This document shows positions 15,385 through 18,469 of a stretch of DNA of 18,469 nt, piece after piece. Position 1 is the stretch's first letter. Each line of letters begins with the position of its first letter. The stretch spans positions 14,669 through 33,137 of the forward strand of contig FR902149.1 in assembly GCA_000437895.1 (NCBI GenBank). The letters are read 5' to 3'. This DNA comes from Clostridium sp. CAG:914 (lineage in GTDB: Bacteria; Bacillota_I; Bacilli_A; RF39; UBA660). The notes beneath the pieces are model-generated. The model worked only from the letters and a program-made list of their open reading frames with translations. It was not told where the DNA came from and made no database searches. A program made the translations under genes and the position numbers.

Positions 15385-15819
15385 ATGGAAATATTAAATA
15401 GAAAAGCTAGGTATGATTATTTTATCGAAGATACAATTGAAGCTGGTATTGTTCTTACGGGGACTGAGATTAAATCATTGAAAGAGGGAAAAGCTAATAT
15501 AAAAGATAGTTATGCTATAATAAGAAATGGAGAAATATATTTACTTAATACACATATTTCTTCTTATGAAAAAGGTAATAGGTTTAATCATGAGGAAGAT
15601 AGAACAAGAAAGTTATTGATGCATAAGAAAGAAATTTTAAAGTTAAATAATAAAGTAAATTTATCTGGATATACACTTATTCCTTTAAGGATATATTTAT
15701 CTCATGGACTTGCTAAGGTTGAAATTGGATTATGTAAGGGTAAACATAATTATGATAAGAAAGAAACAATTAAAGAGAGAGATATTGAGAGATATAATCA
15801 AAAACATGAAAAGTATTAA
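15385..15819 (+). CDS. smpB: SsrA-binding protein SmpB
   Basis: Binds tmRNA and delivers it to stalled ribosomes for trans-translation. 144 aa, slightly shorter than the about 150-160 aa common in Firmicutes. Motifs: NRKARYDYFIEDTIEAGIVL (5-24), GTEIKSLKEGKANIKDSY (27-44), NTHISSYEKGN, a LIPLRIYLSHGLAKVEIGL strand region, and GKHNYDKKETIKERD (about 119-133), which leads into the basic C-terminal tail that enters the ribosomal A site and mRNA channel. Start set by AGGAGG at 15376-15381, which overlaps the end of the capA-like gene. Co-transcription with rnr fits their shared role in ribosome rescue. No tmRNA gene is visible in the window. Confidence 0.97.
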   Translation: MEILNRKARYDYFIEDTIEAGIVLTGTEIKSLKEGKANIKDSYAIIRNGEIYLLNTHISSYEKGNRFNHEEDRTRKLLMHKKEILKLNNKVNLSGYTLIPLRIYLSHGLAKVEIGLCKGKHNYDKKETIKERDIERYNQKHEKY

Positions 15820-15838
15820 TTTTTTAGTACTTTTTTAA
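15809..15838 (+). terminator. Terminator after smpB
   Basis: AAAAGTATTAA (15809-15819) pairs with TTAGTACTTTT (15824-15834) with one G-U pair and a 4-base loop, continuing into T's. The 5' arm includes the smpB stop codon. Confidence 0.75.
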
Positions 15839-15888
15839 TTTATATAATAAAAATGGGCAAAATTTGTCTAAAAATAATAAAATATGTA

Positions 15889-15917
15889 TTGAATAATAAA
15901 AAAAATAATGTTATAAT
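15889..15917 (+). promoter_or_regulatory. Strong promoter of rpsU-yqeY
   Basis: TTGAAT (15889-15894), exact 17-base spacer, TATAAT (15912-15917) with a TGn extension at 15909. The match is close to consensus, as expected for a ribosomal protein gene. Predicted start is near 15924. Confidence 0.85.
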
Positions 15918-15943
15918 CAATACTGACTGAAGGGAGGGATAAT

Positions 15944-16147
15944 ATGTCTGTTAGTGTTAAGAATAATAATGTAGAGTTTGCTATCAAAAGATTCAGAACA
16001 CAAGTTGCTAGAGATGGCATCCTTTCTAAGGCAAGAGAAAGAGCTGACGGTTATAAAAAACCAGGCGTTAGATTAAGAGAAGAAAAGAAAAAGAATACTA
16101 TTAACTCTAGAAAAAATAGTAAAAAGAATAATAGAGAAAACTATTAG
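15944..16147 (+). CDS. rpsU: 30S ribosomal protein S21
   Basis: Small-subunit protein near the 3' end of 16S rRNA, involved in initiation. 67 aa, very basic. The pattern VSVKNNNVEFAIKRFRTQVA (3-22), then GILSKARERADGYKKPGVRLREEKKK, is the S21 signature (one start helix, then a KARxR-type helix and a basic tail). The tail is Lys/Asn/Arg-rich and a little longer than in Bacillus. SD AAGGGAGGGAT at 15930-15940 is very strong, matching a highly expressed gene. It is followed after 8 bases by yqeY, the order seen in many Firmicutes. Confidence 0.95.
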   Translation: MSVSVKNNNVEFAIKRFRTQVARDGILSKARERADGYKKPGVRLREEKKKNTINSRKNSKKNNRENY

Positions 16148-16155
16148 GTGATAAT

Positions 16156-16602
16156 ATGACGTTGTTAGATACAATAAATAATGATATGAAGAATTATATG
16201 AAAGAAAAGGATAGTTTTTCATTAGGCGTAGTAAGAATGGTAAAGGGTGCTATTCAGTTAGAAAGTATTAATAAGAAGAAAGAATTAACTGATGAAGAAA
16301 TAATTTCTGTCATATCAAAACAAATAAAAATGAGAAAAGATTCCATTGTAGAGTTTGAAAAAGGTAATAGACAAGATTTAGTAGAACAGAATAAGAAAGA
16401 AATTGAAATATTAAATAAGTATATGCCAGAACAGTTATCAATGGAAGAGATAAATAAAATTATAGATGAAGCGTTTCTTTTAATAAAACCTACTAGTAGT
16501 AAGGAACAAGGATTAATTATGAAGGAAATCACTCCAAAATTAAAGGGACGTGCTGATATGTCTTTGGTTAGTGGAATAATCAAGGATAGATTGAATAATT
16601 GA
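16156..16602 (+). CDS. yqeY: YqeY/GatB-Yqey domain protein
   Basis: 148 aa, the normal length for stand-alone YqeY proteins, which are related to the tail domain of the amidotransferase subunit GatB. Visible family pattern: LLDTINNDMKNYMKEKD (3-19), LGVVRMVKGAIQ (23-34), ISKQIKMRKDSIVEFEKGNR (49-68), EIEILNKYMPEQLS (82-95), and a C-terminal region with GLIMKEITPKLKGRADMSLV, as in GatB tails. The function of the stand-alone protein is not firmly established; tRNA-dependent amidation or RNA binding is suggested by the family. Start supported by AGGTGAT at 16147-16153. Co-transcribed with rpsU. Confidence 0.93.
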   Translation: MTLLDTINNDMKNYMKEKDSFSLGVVRMVKGAIQLESINKKKELTDEEIISVISKQIKMRKDSIVEFEKGNRQDLVEQNKKEIEILNKYMPEQLSMEEINKIIDEAFLLIKPTSSKEQGLIMKEITPKLKGRADMSLVSGIIKDRLNN

Positions 16603-16668
16603 TATATACTATAAGAAAATATCCAGTAATTGTTATAGGATGCTTTTCACTCAACTTATAGTTTATAT
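16602..16668 (+). repeat. Imperfect inverted repeat after yqeY, probably structured RNA
   Basis: ATATATACTATAAG (16602-16615) and CTTATAGTTTATAT (16655-16668) are complementary at 13 of 14 positions. The 39-base centre contains a nested pair, ATCC (16621-16624) with GGAT (16638-16641), and A4/T4 stretches that could also pair. It begins at the yqeY stop codon. It has no T-run itself and is followed directly by a separate terminator hairpin. It could be a 3' UTR stabilising structure or a small RNA; I do not recognise a known family. Confidence 0.65.
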
Positions 16669-16674
16669 AGAACT

Positions 16675-16695
16675 TGACACTTAGGTGTCATTTTT
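16675..16695 (+). terminator. Terminator of rpsU-yqeY
   Basis: TGACAC (16675-16680) pairs with GTGTCA (16685-16690) around TTAG, followed by five T's. Confidence 0.8.
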
Positions 16696-16728
16696 CTTGT
16701 GTTTTTTTCTATATTTATATTGATAAGT

Positions 16729-17064
16729 ATGAGTAAAGAGGAGAGATTGTATTTTGAAAATTTTTTATGGTTTGTATTTATATTATTATGTCTTTTAAAT
16801 ATTGATGCTGATAATATAGAAATAGATTCTATACATAGTAATGTAATAGATAATAAATCTAATGAAATATTTCTTTTTACGTTGATAGTAACTTTTTTTA
16901 TATATTTGTATTTTTTGATAAGAAATATAAATAGTTATGATGAGATAAATAATAAAAAATTATATGATATAAAAGTATTGGGTAGTTTATTCTTTGTAGT
17001 AGGCTGTTTATTACTTATATATTTTCAGAAAGAGAATAGGAGTTTTCCTTTTAGTCCTAGTTAG
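16729..17064 (+). CDS. Small three-helix membrane protein of unknown function
   Basis: 111 aa from the ATG. Three hydrophobic helices are seen: about 11-25 (FLWFVFILLCLLNI), 48-65 (FLFTLIVTFFIYLYFL) and 83-101 (LGSLFFVVGCLLLIYF). They are separated by short charged loops and followed by a short polar tail. I do not recognise a family. The reading frame runs back to a GTG at 16699 inside the terminator T-run, which is unlikely to be the start. The ATG at 16729 has no good SD; the in-frame TTG at 16720 is no better. The coherent alternation of helices and charged loops over 111 codons in such AT-rich DNA supports a real gene, but expression is uncertain. Confidence 0.55.
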   Translation: MSKEERLYFENFLWFVFILLCLLNIDADNIEIDSIHSNVIDNKSNEIFLFTLIVTFFIYLYFLIRNINSYDEINNKKLYDIKVLGSLFFVVGCLLLIYFQKENRSFPFSPS

Positions 17065-17115
17065 TTATAGTGACTTTACATTATGGTAGATGATAGATTT
17101 ATAGTTAGAAAGTTG

Positions 17116-17144
17116 TTGCAAAGATAATAATAGTATGTTAAAAT
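17116..17144 (+). promoter_or_regulatory. Promoter of the paralogue pair
   Basis: TTGCAA (17116-17121), 17-base spacer, TAAAAT (17139-17144) with a TGn extension at 17136. The predicted start near 17151 coincides with the start of the AGAGGTGAT ribosome binding site, so the leader is very short. Confidence 0.65.
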
Positions 17145-17165
17145 TATGATAGAGGTGATAGATGA

Positions 17166-17803
17166 ATGTTTAATGAAGAAGCATTTATTAATAAGATGGT
17201 TACTAGTTATTTAAGTAGTAACAAAAATAAGAGGGTTTCTAATGTTCAAAAGGCATCTTTTGGTGAAATTATGAAATATATAGTTACAAGTATGAATCTT
17301 CATATTACACCAGATGAGGCAAAAATGCTTTAAAAACGGGAACTTTGAAATTTAAAAATTCAGGAGATATGGTGGCTCTTAAGACTGTTTTTGAGAGAGA
17401 TGAATATGATGGTCAAAGTAAGCCTGTACTACTGATAGCTATAAATAATGGTAAAGGTGAAGAACATAAAATTAAATTATATGATAATGGTAGATTGAAA
17501 TTATTTAGCAAAGTTAAAGGTGTTGGACTATTTAGCGGAGATAACCTTAATGGAAGTGTGGAATCTTTTAAACTTAATTTTTATAATCCTGAATCAATTG
17601 AATATATGAATAAAGCAGGTAGTGATGTAGTTGATTCAGATGAGAGTTGGGATTTAAATTGTCCATATGATGCGTTTACTAGTCAAAGTGGTTTGATTAT
17701 TCTTAAGGAATATATGCAGACAATAAAAAGAAAAAAAATGAGTATTATGAGACAGACTGAAAATGTTGATGATTTCAATGCAACTTATAGAAGAAAAAGA
17801 TAA
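17166..17803 (+). pseudogene. First member of a paralogous pair, split by a -1 frameshift
   Basis: Two pieces make one gene. The first, 17166-17333, is a 55-codon frame starting with ATG after SD AGAGGTGAT (17151-17159). The second frame is open from 17318 and ends at 17803; its listed-looking TTG start at 17345 has no SD. Moving one base back at the run of five A's (17321-17325) joins them into a protein of about 212 aa reading DEAKNALKTGTLKF across the junction. The joined protein aligns along most of its length with the downstream gene: VSNVQKASFGEIMKYIVTS with INAEQLEMAKSIIKVIVTN, SGDMVALKT with SGNMMSLKT, and the later GLFSGDNLNGSV region. An A6 to A5 deletion, a sequencing error, phase variation or slippage are all possible. 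Function unknown: helical N-terminus, beta-rich middle, basic C-terminus, no signal peptide. Confidence 0.75.
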
Positions 17804-17814
17804 GAGGTGTTTTT

Positions 17815-18387
17815 ATGCCGGAAAAAGAAATTTTAGGTAATAATTTGGTAAATGTTTGGGTTGAACAATATGCTATTAATGCTAAAAATAGAAGAATAAA
17901 TGCTGAACAATTAGAGATGGCTAAAAGTATAATTAAAGTTATTGTAACTAATGAGGGTGCTAGTAGTATTGTTAAAAGTTCTTCTGGCAATCCTTTAAGA
18001 AGAGATACGATATCTTTTACTAGTGGCAATATGATGTCACTTAAAACATCATATGAAGGTAATCATGGATTACCACAGATAGTTATTTCTTATTATGATG
18101 GAAGTAGACCTTATAATAATAATGATACATTTGTAATAAAAAATAATGGTAATGTTGTTATTTCTGGTGAGAATACAAATGGTGTATATGTAGGAGAGTA
18201 TGGTAATTCATTTTTAAAGGTAATGCGCTATTCTTTAGATGAGTATGCAGGCTTTTTAAAGAATATTGATGGCTTTGATGGTGGAAAGAGATTTGCGGGA
18301 CAATTTGCTTCTGCTTCTGGTGCAATGTTAGCATACCTTAATTTTAAAAATGGTAATCATCGTAAGGTTGGACAAAAGAGACAATAA
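17815..18387 (+). CDS. Second member of the paralogous pair, function unknown
   Basis: 190 aa, intact, starting at ATG after SD AAGAGGTG (17802-17809), 11 bases downstream of the first copy. I do not recognise a family. The N-terminal part (about 8-45) looks helical (WVEQYAINAKNRRINAEQ, then KSIIKVIVTN). The middle (about 60-130) alternates short beta-like strands with Asn/Gly turns, for example FVIKNNGNVVISGENTNG. A helix rich in aromatic and acidic residues follows (LDEYAGFLKNIDGF), and the end is basic (GNHRKVGQKRQ). There is no signal peptide or transmembrane helix, so it is probably cytoplasmic. The paralogue upstream shares its layout. No clear terminator follows; a promoter and a tRNA gene come next. 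Confidence 0.7.
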   Translation: MPEKEILGNNLVNVWVEQYAINAKNRRINAEQLEMAKSIIKVIVTNEGASSIVKSSSGNPLRRDTISFTSGNMMSLKTSYEGNHGLPQIVISYYDGSRPYNNNDTFVIKNNGNVVISGENTNGVYVGEYGNSFLKVMRYSLDEYAGFLKNIDGFDGGKRFAGQFASASGAMLAYLNFKNGNHRKVGQKRQ

Positions 18388-18404
18388 AAAAATTAAAAAA
18401 GTAC

Positions 18405-18433
18405 TTGATTATTATATAATTTTGTTATATAAT
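18405..18433 (+). promoter_or_regulatory. Promoter of the downstream tRNA
   Basis: TTGATT (18405-18410), 17-base spacer, TATAAT (18428-18433). The spacer and -10 contain the repeated sequence TTATATAAT (18412-18420 and 18425-18433). The tRNA starts 13 bases after the -10. Confidence 0.7.
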
Positions 18434-18445
18434 TAATCTTGTCAG

Positions 18446-18469
18446 GTCCTCATAGCTCAGCTGGATAGA
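18446..18469 (+). tRNA. tRNA gene, 5' part only (probably tRNA-Arg)
   Basis: The acceptor strand GTCCTCA, then TA, the D-stem GCTC and the D-loop AGCTGGATAGA fit a canonical tRNA. The window ends before the anticodon. A20 in the D-loop (GGA) is the arginine identity base, and this 5' end resembles Firmicute tRNA-Arg, but the isoacceptor cannot be read. Confidence 0.85.

Noticed and set aside
15853..15869. Palindrome-like GGCAAAATTTGTC upstream of rpsU as an operator
   Set aside because: The match is imperfect, short, and expected by chance in AT-rich DNA. It lies 20 bases upstream of the -35 with nothing else to support it.
15820..15943. tmRNA gene next to smpB
   Set aside because: The spacer is only about 124 bases, holds a terminator and a promoter, and has no tRNA-like ends or tag frame.
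16254..16583. 109-codon frame on the - strand opposite yqeY
   Set aside because: It mirrors the codon pattern of a clear YqeY gene, has no promoter or SD, and its hydrophobic, Ser/Ile-rich sequence is what antisense of Lys/Glu-rich AT-rich genes gives. The other - strand frames were rejected for the same reason.
17321..17333. Programmed -1 ribosomal frameshift as the preferred explanation for the split gene
   Set aside because: The run of A's lacks a full X XXY YYZ slippery heptamer in frame, and I see no obvious stimulatory stem just downstream. It remains possible but less likely than a simple indel.
1..18469. Recoded TGA (Mycoplasma code) because of the very low GC content
   Set aside because: TGA ends several clear genes at natural C-termini (for example at 5692-5694 and 9862-9864), and Trp is encoded by TGG throughout.
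1..18469. CRISPR arrays, transposases, prophage or toxin-antitoxin genes
   Set aside because: No regularly spaced repeats, no recognisable transposase, integrase or phage proteins. The paralogue pair near the tRNA lacks an integrase or visible attachment repeats.

Overview
The window is a very AT-rich stretch of a low-GC Gram-positive genome, most likely a gut-type member of class Bacilli or a relative. The basis is the codon use, strong AGGAGG/AGGTGAT ribosome binding sites, teichoic-acid-type enzymes, and an rnr/smpB/rpsU/yqeY housekeeping neighbourhood. TGA ends several genes and TGG encodes Trp, so the code is the standard bacterial one and not the Mycoplasma code. Every gene I can support lies on the + strand.

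Region 1 (1-7053) is the 3' part of a cell-surface polymer operon. It holds a CDP-glycerol glycerophosphotransferase cut by the window edge, a Wzx-type flippase, a Wzy/O-antigen-ligase-type polymerase, a membrane-anchored CE4 polysaccharide deacetylase, a GT4 glycosyltransferase and a second, larger CE4 deacetylase. These genes overlap or nearly touch, and the unit ends at a hairpin terminator.

Region 2 (about 7093-11676) starts at its own extended -10 promoter. It holds TagA/WecG, a GT-C membrane glycosyltransferase, a DPM1-like GT2, a DUF2304 membrane protein, a small EamA/SMR-type membrane protein and UDP-GlcNAc 2-epimerase (MnaA/WecB). MnaA makes UDP-ManNAc, the donor for TagA. The four genes between them look like a polyprenyl-phosphate-sugar module: make the lipid-linked sugar inside, flip it, transfer it outside. 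Regions 1 and 2 together look like one wall-glycopolymer locus.

Region 3 (about 11780-16700) is housekeeping: tRNA-Leu(CAA) between two terminators; rnr (RNase R), a CapA-family protein and smpB as one operon with its own promoter and terminator; then rpsU and yqeY from a near-consensus promoter. yqeY is followed by an unexplained imperfect inverted repeat and a terminator.

Region 4 (about 16700-18469) holds a small three-helix membrane protein without a clear ribosome binding site, and a tandem pair of paralogous proteins I do not recognise. The first of the pair is split by a -1 frameshift at a run of five A's. The window ends inside a tRNA gene, probably tRNA-Arg.

The signals most worth a second look are the frameshifted paralogue pair, the four-gene lipid-sugar module, the Cys pairs in three exported enzymes, and the structured spacer after yqeY.
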